Part shown: piece by piece, positions 1-10,131 of the stretch | Numbering within the stretch: position 1 is the stretch's first letter | Layout of the letters: every line of letters begins with the position of its first letter | Origin: Bradyrhizobium stylosanthis | Lineage (GTDB): Bacteria > Pseudomonadota > Alphaproteobacteria > Rhizobiales > Xanthobacteraceae | Reading direction: 5' to 3' | Assembly (NCBI RefSeq): GCF_001641335.1 | Contig: NZ_LVEM01000006.1 | Coordinates: 62,300-126,299, forward strand | DNA length: 64,000 nt | The notes under the pieces: model-generated | The model's input: only the letters and a program-made list of their open reading frames with translations | Databases searched by the model: none | What the model was told of the DNA's origin: nothing | Position numbers and translations under genes: made by a program

Positions 1-854
1 AAGAATTGCTTGTAGGGGAAGTCGGTGCCGAGCATCACCAGCGCGTCGCAGGTGTGCATGGCGGCATAGCCCGAGGAGAAGCCGATGAAGCCGGTCATGC
101 CGACATCGTAGGGGTTGTCGTATTCGACATGCTCCTTGCCGCCGAGCGCGTGCACGATCGGGCTCTTGAGCGCTTCGGCCAATTGCATCAGCGGCGCATG
201 TGCGCCGGCGCAGCCGCGGCCACAGAACAGCGTGATGCGTTCGGAGCCGTTGAGGAGATCCGCGAGCGCCTGCAGCTCGTCGGCCTGCGGCACCACCTTC
301 GGCGCGACAAGCGCAAGTCCGCGCGACGTCGAGAGCGCGCGCTTGGGCGGGCTGCGGAACGCGACGTCGCCGGGCATCGCGACGACGGCGACGCCGCGCA
401 GGCCGACCGCCGCGCGGATCGCGTTCTCCAGCACGAAAGGAAGCTGGCTCGCGTCCGAGACCAGCTCGCAATAATGGCTGCATTCGCGAAACAGGTTCTG
501 CGGATGGGTTTCCTGGAAATAGCCGCCGCCGATCTCGGCGGTCGGAATTTGCGCCGCGATCGCCAGCACGGGAACACGGCTGCGATGCGCGTCGAACAGG
601 CCGTTGATCAGATGCAGGTTGCCCGGACCGCAGGAGCCCGCGCACACCGCAAGGCTCCCGGTCATCTCGGCTTCGCCCGCGGCCGCGAACGCCGCGACCT
701 CCTCGTGGCGGACATGGATCCATTCGATGGTGCCGCGGCGGCGCAGCGCCTCGGTCAGTGCGTTCAGGCTGTCGCCGACAATGCCGTAGATGCGCTTGAC
801 GCCGGCCTGTTCGAGCGTTGCCACGAACAGATCGGCGATGTTGTTGATTGCCAT
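1..854 (-). CDS. poxB: Pyruvate dehydrogenase (quinone)/PoxB-type ThDP enzyme, partial
   Basis: The reverse strand reads about 284 residues from an ATG at 854 and runs off the left edge, so the C-terminal half is missing. The family binds thiamine diphosphate and FAD and oxidatively decarboxylates pyruvate to acetate, passing electrons to quinone at the membrane. Visible signatures are the N-terminal ThDP pyrimidine domain with RHEEVAAFAAAGEAE (catalytic Glu), SCGPGNLHLINGLFDAHR, QETHPQNLFRECSHYCELVS and GKEHVEYDNPYDVGMTGFIG, all close to E. coli PoxB. An acetolactate-synthase-like paralogue is the main alternative. It is the last gene of a minus-strand run after dgoK and dgoA, 81 bases beyond dgoA. 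Confidence 0.85.
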   Translation of the reverse strand, partial: MAINNIADLFVATLEQAGVKRIYGIVGDSLNALTEALRRRGTIEWIHVRHEEVAAFAAAGEAEMTGSLAVCAGSCGPGNLHLINGLFDAHRSRVPVLAIAAQIPTAEIGGGYFQETHPQNLFRECSHYCELVSDASQLPFVLENAIRAAVGLRGVAVVAMPGDVAFRSPPKRALSTSRGLALVAPKVVPQADELQALADLLNGSERITLFCGRGCAGAHAPLMQLAEALKSPIVHALGGKEHVEYDNPYDVGMTGFIGFSSGYAAMHTCDALVMLGTDFPYKQF

Positions 855-935
855 GTCGGTCTCCCTGATCTCGCTGGTGCAGCAAGATAGGACAACGCAT
901 GGCGTCGCCGCCATCACGGCTTGTTTATTGGCAGC

Positions 936-1568
936 TCAGTCTTTCGCAATCGCCCGATCGTAGGCCACCATCGTCACCTTCGCGCGCGCCGCGACGTCGG
1001 CCGCCGTCATGCCCGGCTTGTAGAGGCTGGAGCCGAGACCGAACGCAGTGACGCCGCCCTTGATGTACTCCGCAAAATTCTGATCGGACACGCCGCCGAC
1101 CGCGGCGATCATCACGCCGGCGGGCAGCACCGCCTTGATCGCGGCAATGCCGGAGGCGCCGAGCACGCTCGCGGGAAAGAACTTCAGGCCCGACGCACCG
1201 GAGCGCGCGGCAAGCAGCGCCTCGGTCGGCGAGAACACGCCGGGCAACGTCACCATGCCGTGCTGATGCGCGCGCGCCAGCACCTCGGTGTCGACATTGG
1301 GCGACACCATCAGTCTGCCGCCGGCATCGTTGAGACGATCGACATCGGCGGCGGTCAGCACGGTCCCGGCACCGATCAGCACGCCTGAAGGCGCAAGCTT
1401 CGCCGCGAGCCCGATCGAACGGAACGGATCGGGCGAGTTCAGGGGAATCTCGATCGCGGTCATGCCGGCCTCGATCAGGACGCCGACGATCGCCTCGGTC
1501 TCCTCGGGCTTGACGCCACGCAGGATCGCGACCAGCGGACGCTTCATCGGCGGAAAGGGAACGCTCAT
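936..1568 (-). CDS. dgoA: 2-dehydro-3-deoxy-6-phosphogalactonate aldolase
   Basis: A 210-residue class I aldolase of the KDPG/KHG family. It cleaves 2-dehydro-3-deoxy-6-phosphogalactonate to pyruvate and glyceraldehyde 3-phosphate in the De Ley-Doudoroff pathway. It contains the early ILRGVKPEE segment, AIEIPLNSP with the catalytic Glu, and GLKFFPAS with the Schiff-base lysine. I chose the ATG at 1568 because a GAAGGA sequence precedes it; longer readings run into dgoK. It starts 13 bases after the dgoK stop, so the two are one operon and the substrate assignment as the galactonate enzyme follows from that partner. Confidence 0.9.
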   Translation of the reverse strand: MSVPFPPMKRPLVAILRGVKPEETEAIVGVLIEAGMTAIEIPLNSPDPFRSIGLAAKLAPSGVLIGAGTVLTAADVDRLNDAGGRLMVSPNVDTEVLARAHQHGMVTLPGVFSPTEALLAARSGASGLKFFPASVLGASGIAAIKAVLPAGVMIAAVGGVSDQNFAEYIKGGVTAFGLGSSLYKPGMTAADVAARAKVTMVAYDRAIAKD

Positions 1569-1581
1569 CGCAAAAATCCTT

Positions 1582-2496
1582 CTACTTCGTCCAGATCGCC
1601 GCGGCCGCCATCGACAGGCCGCGGCGGACGGCTTCATCCGCCTCGACCTGTTGCACCGTGACCGACAACGTGTCGAAGGCGAGCCTGTACAGCGCCGCAA
1701 GCCGCCCCGATGCCACCAGCGTGATGCCGGCTTTCGGCACGGCGCCCGAAAGACCCGCCGCAAGCTCGACGCCGATCAACGTGCCCGACAGCGTCTCGCG
1801 TGCCGCGGCGGGCGTGCCGCCGAACAGCAACTGCCGTGCCCGCGCACCGAACAGGAGATTGGCTGCGAAGGCCGGTGCCTCGAACGCGGCTTTCACCGCC
1901 GCCCTGAAGCTCGAGACGTCCTCGGCGTCCTCGGCATTGGCAACCGCGAGCGACAGGATCGTCTCGCGCGAGACCACGCTGAAGAGCTCGCCGGTCATGA
2001 AGGTGGAGAAGCTCGCGACCGTGCCGTCCTTCACGCGCACCCATTTCGAATGCGTGCCGGGCATGCAGACCATCGCTTCGCCGGCGGCCTGAAGACCGAG
2101 CGCGCCGAGCAACTGCGTCTCCTCGCCGCGCATCACGTCAGGCGCGGCCGCATCGCGCTGCGCGATACCCGGCAGGATGCGGATGTCGCGCGCCTCGCCC
2201 GGCACGCGCGCCGCCTGCTTGAGGATGGCGGCGAGCGGCGCCGGCGTGTCGACATAGCCGGCCTCGACCCAGCCGGTCTTGGCGCCGGCCATGCCGCAGA
2301 TGAGGACCGGCAGATGAGCGGGCGCCTCGACCGCGGCAAGATGCGATTGCAGCACGGCTGCGAAGCCGGTCTTGGCCGCAGCCAGCATGCCCTCGCCGCT
2401 GCGGCGCTCGGCCAGCACCTTGCCGGCGCGATCAACCAGCCACAGGCGAAAACTGCTGGTGCCCCAGTCCACCGCGACATAGGCGGGTTCGGTCAT
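1582..2496 (-). CDS. dgoK: 2-dehydro-3-deoxygalactonokinase
   Basis: A 304-residue cytoplasmic sugar-acid kinase that phosphorylates 2-dehydro-3-deoxygalactonate at O-6 with ATP, making the substrate of the adjacent aldolase. The N-terminus VAVDWGTSSFRLWLVD is the phosphate-1 loop of the DgoK/actin-like kinase fold. MPGTHSKWVRVKDG and FSTFMTGELFSVV are family hallmarks. Full length for the family. It is the first gene of the dgoK-dgoA unit and lies back to back with the monooxygenase at 2707, leaving about 210 bases of shared upstream DNA. No sugar regulator of this operon is visible in the window. Confidence 0.92.
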   Translation of the reverse strand: MTEPAYVAVDWGTSSFRLWLVDRAGKVLAERRSGEGMLAAAKTGFAAVLQSHLAAVEAPAHLPVLICGMAGAKTGWVEAGYVDTPAPLAAILKQAARVPGEARDIRILPGIAQRDAAAPDVMRGEETQLLGALGLQAAGEAMVCMPGTHSKWVRVKDGTVASFSTFMTGELFSVVSRETILSLAVANAEDAEDVSSFRAAVKAAFEAPAFAANLLFGARARQLLFGGTPAAARETLSGTLIGVELAAGLSGAVPKAGITLVASGRLAALYRLAFDTLSVTVQQVEADEAVRRGLSMAAAAIWTK

Positions 2497-2706
2497 CGTA
2501 TCCTCGTCTCACCGGCAAGACGCCGTCTCGCGACAATGAGACGCCGTCCAGCAAATCCGCCCCGGGATATCGGCTATTGCCCCGGCAAACCAGCCTTTTC
2601 TCGCAAGCCAGGGGCGCAAGGCGCGCTGGCACACCGCTTGCTGAAGCCTCTCCACTCACATCCGTGAACCGCGCAACAAGACGCGTCAATTATGGAGAGG
2701 AAACCC

Positions 2707-3804
2707 ATGGAGATCGGCTACTTCACGATGCCTTCGCACCCGCCGGAGTGCGGCCTGAAGGAAGGCAACGACTGGGACCTGCAGGTCATGCGCTGGCTCG
2801 ACGAACTCGGCTATCAGGAGGCCTGGGTCGGCGAGCACCACACCGCGCCCTGGGAACCCAATCCCACGCCGGACCTGCTGATCGCGCAAGCGCTGATGCA
2901 GACCAAGAAGCTTCGCATCGGGCCGGGCGGATTCCTGCTGCCCTATCACCACCCGGCCGAACTCGCCAACCGCGTCGCGATGCTCGACCATCTCTCCGAG
3001 GGCCGGTTGAATTTCGGCGTCGCGGCTTCCGGCCTGCCGAGCGACTGGGCGATGTTCAACGTCGACGGCATGAGCGGCCAGAACCGCGACATGACCCGCG
3101 AGGCGCTGGAGATCATCCTGAAGCTGTGGACCGAGCCCGCGCCCTTCACCCACAAGGGCAAGTTCTGGACGGTGACGAAGCCGGACACGATGTTCGACTT
3201 CCTCAAGCCGCACATCAAGCCGCTGCAGGCGCCGCATCCGCCGATCGGCGTTGCCGGCCTCTCGAAGAACTCGGACACGCTGAAGCTCGCTGGCGAGCGC
3301 GGCTTCATCCCGATGAGCCTCAACCTCAACCCGGCCTACGTCTCCAGTCACTGGGATTCGGTCGAGGTCGGTGCCGCCAAGACCGGGCGCAAGCCGAACC
3401 GGCAGGACTGGCGCCTCGTGCGCGAGGTGTTCGTCGCCGATACCGACGAGGAGGCCTGGAAGCTCTCGACCGGCGACATGATGGGCCGGATGATGAGCGA
3501 GTACTTCCTGCCCCTGCTCGGCCATTTCGGCTTCAAGGACTATCTGAAGCACGCCCCTGACGTGCCCGACAGCGACGTCACGGTCGAATATTGCGCCAAG
3601 CGGAACTGGATCGTCGGCTCGCCCGCGACCGTCGCCGAGAAGATCGAGAAGATCTACGACGAGGTCGGCGGCTTCGGCGTGCTGCTGGTGTTCGGCTTCG
3701 ACTACAAGCACAAGGCCGAGGCCTGGCACCACTCGCTCTCGCTCTTGAAGAACGAGGTGATGCCGCGCCTGAAGCATCTCGGCTCCGCGAAGAAGGCGGC
3801 TTGA
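2707..3804 (+). CDS. LLM-class flavin-dependent oxidoreductase
   Basis: A 365-residue luciferase-like monooxygenase with a (beta/alpha)8 barrel. These enzymes use reduced FMN supplied by a separate reductase to oxygenate an organic substrate. The start at 2707 (MEIGYFTMPSHPP) is preferred over the ATG at 2692 because GGAGAGG lies seven bases upstream. EAWVGEHH, the conserved EHH of the family, is present, as are GPGGFLLPYHHP and SEGRLNFGVAASGLPSDW. The next gene is a flavin reductase 58 bases downstream, which makes the two a likely two-component monooxygenase. The substrate cannot be told from sequence. Confidence 0.88.
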   Translation: MEIGYFTMPSHPPECGLKEGNDWDLQVMRWLDELGYQEAWVGEHHTAPWEPNPTPDLLIAQALMQTKKLRIGPGGFLLPYHHPAELANRVAMLDHLSEGRLNFGVAASGLPSDWAMFNVDGMSGQNRDMTREALEIILKLWTEPAPFTHKGKFWTVTKPDTMFDFLKPHIKPLQAPHPPIGVAGLSKNSDTLKLAGERGFIPMSLNLNPAYVSSHWDSVEVGAAKTGRKPNRQDWRLVREVFVADTDEEAWKLSTGDMMGRMMSEYFLPLLGHFGFKDYLKHAPDVPDSDVTVEYCAKRNWIVGSPATVAEKIEKIYDEVGGFGVLLVFGFDYKHKAEAWHHSLSLLKNEVMPRLKHLGSAKKAA

Positions 3805-3811
3805 CGCGGGT

Positions 3812-3841
3812 GCGGGTGCGGCGCGATCGTGCCGCACCCGC
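3812..3841. terminator. GC-rich hairpin between monooxygenase and flavin reductase
   Basis: An 11-base arm GCGGGTGCGGC pairs with GCCGCACCCGC across a short spacer, followed by ATTCATTT. It may act as a weak terminator or an mRNA-stabilising hairpin that sets the ratio of the two cistrons. There is no strong T-run. Confidence 0.45.
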
Positions 3842-3862
3842 ATTCATTTCGGAGATTTCCGC

Positions 3863-4432
3863 GTGACGGTCGACGCCAATCCTCTCGATGCAAAGGATTT
3901 CAAGCAGGCGATGCGCCAATGCGCCGGTGCCGTGGCGCTGGTCACGGTCGGCGCCCAGCACGGCACGCGCACCGGCCTGACGGTGACGTCGGCCTGCTCG
4001 CTGTCGGACTCGCCGCCTTCGCTGATCGTCTGCGTCAACCGCAACGCCAGCGCGCACGCACGCATCCGCGAGGAAGGCGCGTTCGCGATCAACTTCCTGC
4101 ACGAGGATCACGCCATGCTGGCGCTGACCTTCAGCGGCCAGAAGGGCGTCAACGGCGACGACCGCTTTGCGTTCGGGCAGTGGACGCGAGGCGTCACTGG
4201 CGCACCGGTGCTGACCGACGCAGTGGCAGCCTTCGATTGCGTGCTGGCGCAGGAGTTCGAAACCAAAACGCACTCGATCTTCGTCGGCGAGGTCCGCGCC
4301 GTGTCGCATGCGGATGCCGCCAAGCCGCTGATCTATCTGCGGAGCAGTTTTCATACACCCCAGGAAATCCGCGAGACCGTCACAGTCGGCGACCTCGATT
4401 CCCGGCATCTGAGCTGGACGGATTTTTCGTAG
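3863..4432 (+). CDS. Flavin reductase (HpaC/DIM6-NTAB family)
   Basis: A 189-residue NAD(P)H:flavin oxidoreductase domain protein starting at GTG 3863 with GGAG nine bases upstream. The family delivers reduced FMN or FAD to partner monooxygenases. Motifs include QCAGAVALVTVG, GLTVTSACSLSDSPPSLIVCVN (flavin-binding split-barrel core), FAINFLHEDH and HSIFVGEV. It directly follows the luciferase-like oxygenase gene and most likely serves it. Confidence 0.88.
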   Translation: MTVDANPLDAKDFKQAMRQCAGAVALVTVGAQHGTRTGLTVTSACSLSDSPPSLIVCVNRNASAHARIREEGAFAINFLHEDHAMLALTFSGQKGVNGDDRFAFGQWTRGVTGAPVLTDAVAAFDCVLAQEFETKTHSIFVGEVRAVSHADAAKPLIYLRSSFHTPQEIRETVTVGDLDSRHLSWTDFS

Positions 4433-4570
4433 GCCTTGGGCTCGCTGCCCTTCCCTTCTCCCCTTGCGGGAGAAGGTGGGATAGGCGGCCTCCGGCCGCC
4501 GTTCTCAAGAACGCCGAAGCAAAGCTTCAGCTATGGCGCCGGATGAGGGGTTCTATCCGCGAGTTCAGTA

Positions 4571-4664
4571 TCGTAGGGTGGGCAAAGCGAAGCGTGCCCA
4601 CGATCTGCAACATTCGGCTCGAGATCGTGGGCACGGCGCAAGTGCGCCTTTGCCCACCCTACGA
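4571..4664. repeat. Long intergenic palindromic repeat
   Basis: TCGTAGGGTGGGCAAAGCG at the left end pairs with CTTTGCCCACCCTACGA at the right, with an inner pair around GTGCCCACGATCT/AGATCGTGGGCAC. The whole 94-base unit can fold into one long imperfect hairpin. It resembles dispersed palindromic elements of Bradyrhizobium-type genomes. A smaller CTCCCCTTGCGGGAGAAGG hairpin lies just upstream near 4455. Confidence 0.7.
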
Positions 4665-4718
4665 ATCCAAGCTAGCGGAGAGATACCCCTCACCCGTCTC
4701 GCCGCATGCGATTGAACG

Positions 4719-6575
<1,857 letters not shown>

Positions 6576-6679
6576 CGCGGACGTCTCCACCCTGTATTAT
6601 TGTGCAAAGTCTGGCAGCACGGGCGGGGATGTCAATCGGGAACAGGGAATAGAGGTGGAGTGACGTACTCTCACCACGT

Positions 6680-6764
6680 CGTCATGGCCGGGCTTGTCCG
6701 GGCCATCCACGCGTTGCCGCACGCGCGAAGAACGTGGATGCCCGGGACAAGCCCGGGCATGACG
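6680..6764. repeat. Long intergenic palindromic repeat (second type)
   Basis: CGTCATGGCCGGGCTTGTCC at the left pairs with GGACAAGCCCGGGCATGACG at the right, and CATCCACG pairs with CGTGGATG inside. The hairpin lies between the regulator at 4719-6575 and the carboxylase, whose 3' end faces it, so it may end transcription of the carboxylase operon. It is a chromosomal dispersed repeat by appearance. Confidence 0.7.
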
Positions 6765-6816
6765 GTGTGGAAACAGAATGCCCAAATACTTAAGCAGCGC
6801 CGATGCTGCACCGCCC

Positions 6817-9800
6817 TCACCAGGTATCGATGCACGGCCGCTTCTTCTCCGTCCGCGCCGGCGGCTTCGGCACCGAGCGGAGCCCTGCCATGATCCAGCG
6901 CCGCGTCTCGGCGGGGTCGATGACGTTGTCGATCTCGAACACCGAGGCGATCGAGACCGCCTTGCCGTTGGCATAGAGCTCGGCGACCTTGTTGCGATAG
7001 TAGGTCTCGCGCTCCTCGGGATCGGCGATCGCCTCCATCTCCTTGCGGAAGCCGAGGCGGACATAGCCCTCCAGGCCCATGCCGCCGAACTCGCCGGTCG
7101 GCCAGGCCGCGGTGAAGAACGAGGCGTGGAAGCCGCCGCCGATCATCGACTGGGCGCCGAGGCCATAGCCCTTGCGCAGCACGATGCCGAACAGCGGCAC
7201 GGTAAGGCTCGCACCCGTCACGAACATGCGCGAGACGTGGCGCACGATCGCGGTCTTCTCGGCCTCGGGGCCGACCATGAAGCCGGGCGTGTCGCAGAGC
7301 GAGACGACGGGTAAGTCGAACGCATCGCAAAGCTGCAGGAAGCGCGCGGCCTTGTCGCCGGCGTCGGCATCGATGGCGCCGCCGAGATGGCGCGGATTGT
7401 TGGCGATCAGGCCGAACGGCTTGCCTTCGATGCGGATCAGCGCGGTGATCATGCCGACGCCGTAGTCGCGGCGCAGCTCCAGCACGCTGTCCTTGTCGGC
7501 GACAAGGTCGATCACGCTGCGGATGTCGTAGACGCGCAGGCGGTTCTCCGGGATGGCGCGGCGGAGCAGGCGCTGGTCGGCGGCCTGCCACTCCGTCACC
7601 GCGCCCTGGAAGTAGGACAGGTATTTCTGCGCGACGGACGTCGCCTCCTCCTCGTCCTCGACCAGGATGTCGATGACGCCGTTCGGCGACTGGAACGAGA
7701 CGGGACCGACCTCGGCCGGATGATAGACGCCGAGCCCGCCGCCCTCGATCATGGCCGGGCCGCCCATGCCGATCGAAGCGTTCTTAGTTGCGATGATGAC
7801 GTCGCAGCAGCCGAGCATCGCGGCATTGCCGGCGAAGCAATAGCCGGAGACCACGCCCACGACGGGCACGAGACCGGAGAGCCGCGCGAACTGCACGAAG
7901 GACGGGCCGTCGAGGCCGGTCATGCCGAGCCGGTCGGTATCGCCGGGCCGGCCGCCGCCGCCCTCGGTGTAGAACACCAGCGGCACGCGCCAGTCTTCCG
8001 CCAGCGTGAGCATGCGGTCGATCTTCTTGTGGTTCATGTGGCCTTGAGTGCCCGCGAGCACGGTGTAGTCGTAAGCCACGACGATGCAGCGCGCGCCTTC
8101 CGGTCCGAACTTTTCGGCATTGACGGTGGCGACGCCCATCACGAGGCCGTCGGCCGGCGTGTTCTTGATGAGATCGTCGAGCTTGCGCCGGCGCCGCTGC
8201 GCCGCGATGGCGAGGCTGCCGTATTCCATGAACGACCCGTCGTCGACGAGCTGGGCGACGTTCTCGCGCGCGGTGCGCTGGTTGGTGTTGCGGCGGCGCT
8301 CGACCGAGGCCGGGCGGTTCGCGTCGAGCGTGTTGGCCTGGCGCGCGATCAGCTCGGCGAGGTCGGGGCGGACGTGGTCGAGATCGACATCGGCCTCCGC
8401 CGCCGAATGATCGGCCGCAACGTCGAGCGGCTCCAGATACATGATGGGCTCGCCGTGCATCAGCGTGACCCCGTCGCCGGCTGCGAGCTTCACGACACGG
8501 CCGCCCTGCTCGGCCATGACCAGATGCTCCATCTTCATGGACTCGATCACGGCGAGCTGCTGGCCGGGCCGCACGATCTCGCCCTCCTTCACCTGGATGG
8601 TGACGATGGTGCCTTGCAGGGGCGCTGCGACCATCACCATACCTTCGGGCACGATCTGCGCGACATGCGCTTCCGCATCGTGGCCGCCGCGCTCCGTCGC
8701 CGCGAAGTAGAGCGGCTTGGCGGCGCCATCGGCCGCCTCGACCAGCTTGGCGATATTGCGATCGATGAAATCGGTCGCGATACGGTTGGTCCTGAAATCG
8801 GGATGCGCCAGCACGGCCTGCAGGAAGGCGATGTTGGTGATGACGCCGTCGATGCGGAACTCGCGCAGGGCGCGCGAGGCTTTTGCAACGACGTCGTGCC
8901 AGGCCTCGCCCGGCGTATGCACGATGACCTTTGCCAGCAGCGAATCGAAGGCCGCGCTGGTCTTGTACCCGGCATAGCCAAAGCTATCGACGCGGACGCC
9001 TGGCCCCGATGGCGGCTCGAACACGGCGAGCACGCCGCCGGTCGGATGCGTCGCACCCGTCTCGTCCAGCGTCTCCATGTTGACGCGGAGCTGCATGGCG
9101 TAGCCGCGCGGCTTCGGGATCTCGCCTTGCGCAAGACCAAGCGAAGCGAGCGAACTGCCGGCGGCGACCGCGAGCTGGGCGCGGACGAGGTCGAGGCCGA
9201 GCACCTCTTCCGTCACGGTATGCTCGACCTGGAGCCGCGGATTGGCCTCGATGAAGGCAAAGCTGTCGTCCGCCGTGCCGTCGACCAGGAATTCGAACGT
9301 GCCGAGATTGTCGTAAGCCGCGGCCGTTGCAAGCTGCTTCGCCGCTTCGATAATGCGGCCGCGCAGGGGATCGCTCAACGACGGGCTGGGCGACACCTCG
9401 ACCAGCTTCTGGTGCCGGCGCTGGATGGTGCATTCGCGCTCCCAGAGATGGGAGATCGCGCCGTGCTTGTCGCCGATGATTTGCACCTCGATATGGCGCG
9501 CCTGCCGGATCAGCCGCTCGGCGTAAACGCCGTCGAAGCCGAACGCCGCCTTGGCTTCGGACTGGCAGCGTGCATAAGCTTCCGCGAGGTCGGACGCGTT
9601 CTCGACCACGCGCATGCCGCGGCCGCCGCCGCCGGCCATCGCTTTGATCACGATCGCCGCATTGCTGCCGAGCGAGGTGAAGAACGCCGTGATCTCCTCG
9701 AGGCTCGACGGCCCGCTGGTGCCGGCGATGATCGGTACGCCGCAACGCTTTGCTAGCTGACGGGCCGCGACCTTGTCGCCGAACAGTTCGAGCGCGGATG

Positions 9801-10119
9801 CCTTCGGTCCGACGAAGGTGATGCCTGCATCGGCGCAGGCCTTCGCGAACGCCGCGTTCTCGCTGAGGAAACCGTAGCCGGGATGCACGGCATCGCAGCC
9901 GGCCGACTTCGCGGCTTTCACGACGGCGTCGATGTCGAGATAGGCCCGTGCGCCGCGTCCCGGGATTTCGACCGCCTCGTCGGCAACCCGGACATGCAGC
10001 GACAGCGCATCGTCCGCGGGATGGATCGCGACGGTTGCAATGCCGGCGTCGGCCGCAGCACGCGCGATGCGGATGGCGATCTCGCCGCGGTTGGCGATCA
10101 GGAGTCTCTTGAACGACAT
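6817..10119 (-). CDS. Biotin-dependent acyl-CoA carboxylase, fused BC-BCCP-CT
   Basis: A 1,100-residue protein carrying a whole acyl-CoA carboxylase in one chain. Residues 1-450 are biotin carboxylase (ANRGEIAIRI, ATP-grasp loop GGGGRGMRVV, FIEANPRLQVEHTVTEE). Around residue 540 is a biotinyl domain with the VIESMKMEH lysine. Residues 590-1095 are the carboxyltransferase (EGGGGRPGDTD, SLCDTPGFMVGPEAE, GGGFHASFFTAAWPTGEFGG). It carboxylates an acyl-CoA (acetyl-, propionyl- or another) with bicarbonate and ATP. ATG 10119 follows GAGAG; a GTG at 10131 is less likely. It starts 12 bases after the acyl-CoA synthetase stop, so the pair probably activates and then carboxylates one organic acid. Confidence 0.9.
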   Translation of the reverse strand: MSFKRLLIANRGEIAIRIARAAADAGIATVAIHPADDALSLHVRVADEAVEIPGRGARAYLDIDAVVKAAKSAGCDAVHPGYGFLSENAAFAKACADAGITFVGPKASALELFGDKVAARQLAKRCGVPIIAGTSGPSSLEEITAFFTSLGSNAAIVIKAMAGGGGRGMRVVENASDLAEAYARCQSEAKAAFGFDGVYAERLIRQARHIEVQIIGDKHGAISHLWERECTIQRRHQKLVEVSPSPSLSDPLRGRIIEAAKQLATAAAYDNLGTFEFLVDGTADDSFAFIEANPRLQVEHTVTEEVLGLDLVRAQLAVAAGSSLASLGLAQGEIPKPRGYAMQLRVNMETLDETGATHPTGGVLAVFEPPSGPGVRVDSFGYAGYKTSAAFDSLLAKVIVHTPGEAWHDVVAKASRALREFRIDGVITNIAFLQAVLAHPDFRTNRIATDFIDRNIAKLVEAADGAAKPLYFAATERGGHDAEAHVAQIVPEGMVMVAAPLQGTIVTIQVKEGEIVRPGQQLAVIESMKMEHLVMAEQGGRVVKLAAGDGVTLMHGEPIMYLEPLDVAADHSAAEADVDLDHVRPDLAELIARQANTLDANRPASVERRRNTNQRTARENVAQLVDDGSFMEYGSLAIAAQRRRRKLDDLIKNTPADGLVMGVATVNAEKFGPEGARCIVVAYDYTVLAGTQGHMNHKKIDRMLTLAEDWRVPLVFYTEGGGGRPGDTDRLGMTGLDGPSFVQFARLSGLVPVVGVVSGYCFAGNAAMLGCCDVIIATKNASIGMGGPAMIEGGGLGVYHPAEVGPVSFQSPNGVIDILVEDEEEATSVAQKYLSYFQGAVTEWQAADQRLLRRAIPENRLRVYDIRSVIDLVADKDSVLELRRDYGVGMITALIRIEGKPFGLIANNPRHLGGAIDADAGDKAARFLQLCDAFDLPVVSLCDTPGFMVGPEAEKTAIVRHVSRMFVTGASLTVPLFGIVLRKGYGLGAQSMIGGGFHASFFTAAWPTGEFGGMGLEGYVRLGFRKEMEAIADPEERETYYRNKVAELYANGKAVSIASVFEIDNVIDPAETRRWIMAGLRSVPKPPARTEKKRPCIDTW

Positions 10120-10131
10120 CGTGTCTCTCAC

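Noticed and set aside
7387..9756. Very long open frame on the plus strand opposite the carboxylase
   Set aside because: It is antisense to the biotin carboxylase gene, has a His/Arg/Asp-rich composition typical of the complement of GC-rich genes, and lacks a ribosome-binding site. Similar frames elsewhere (4815-6893, 9883-12006, 58511-60205) were rejected for the same reason.
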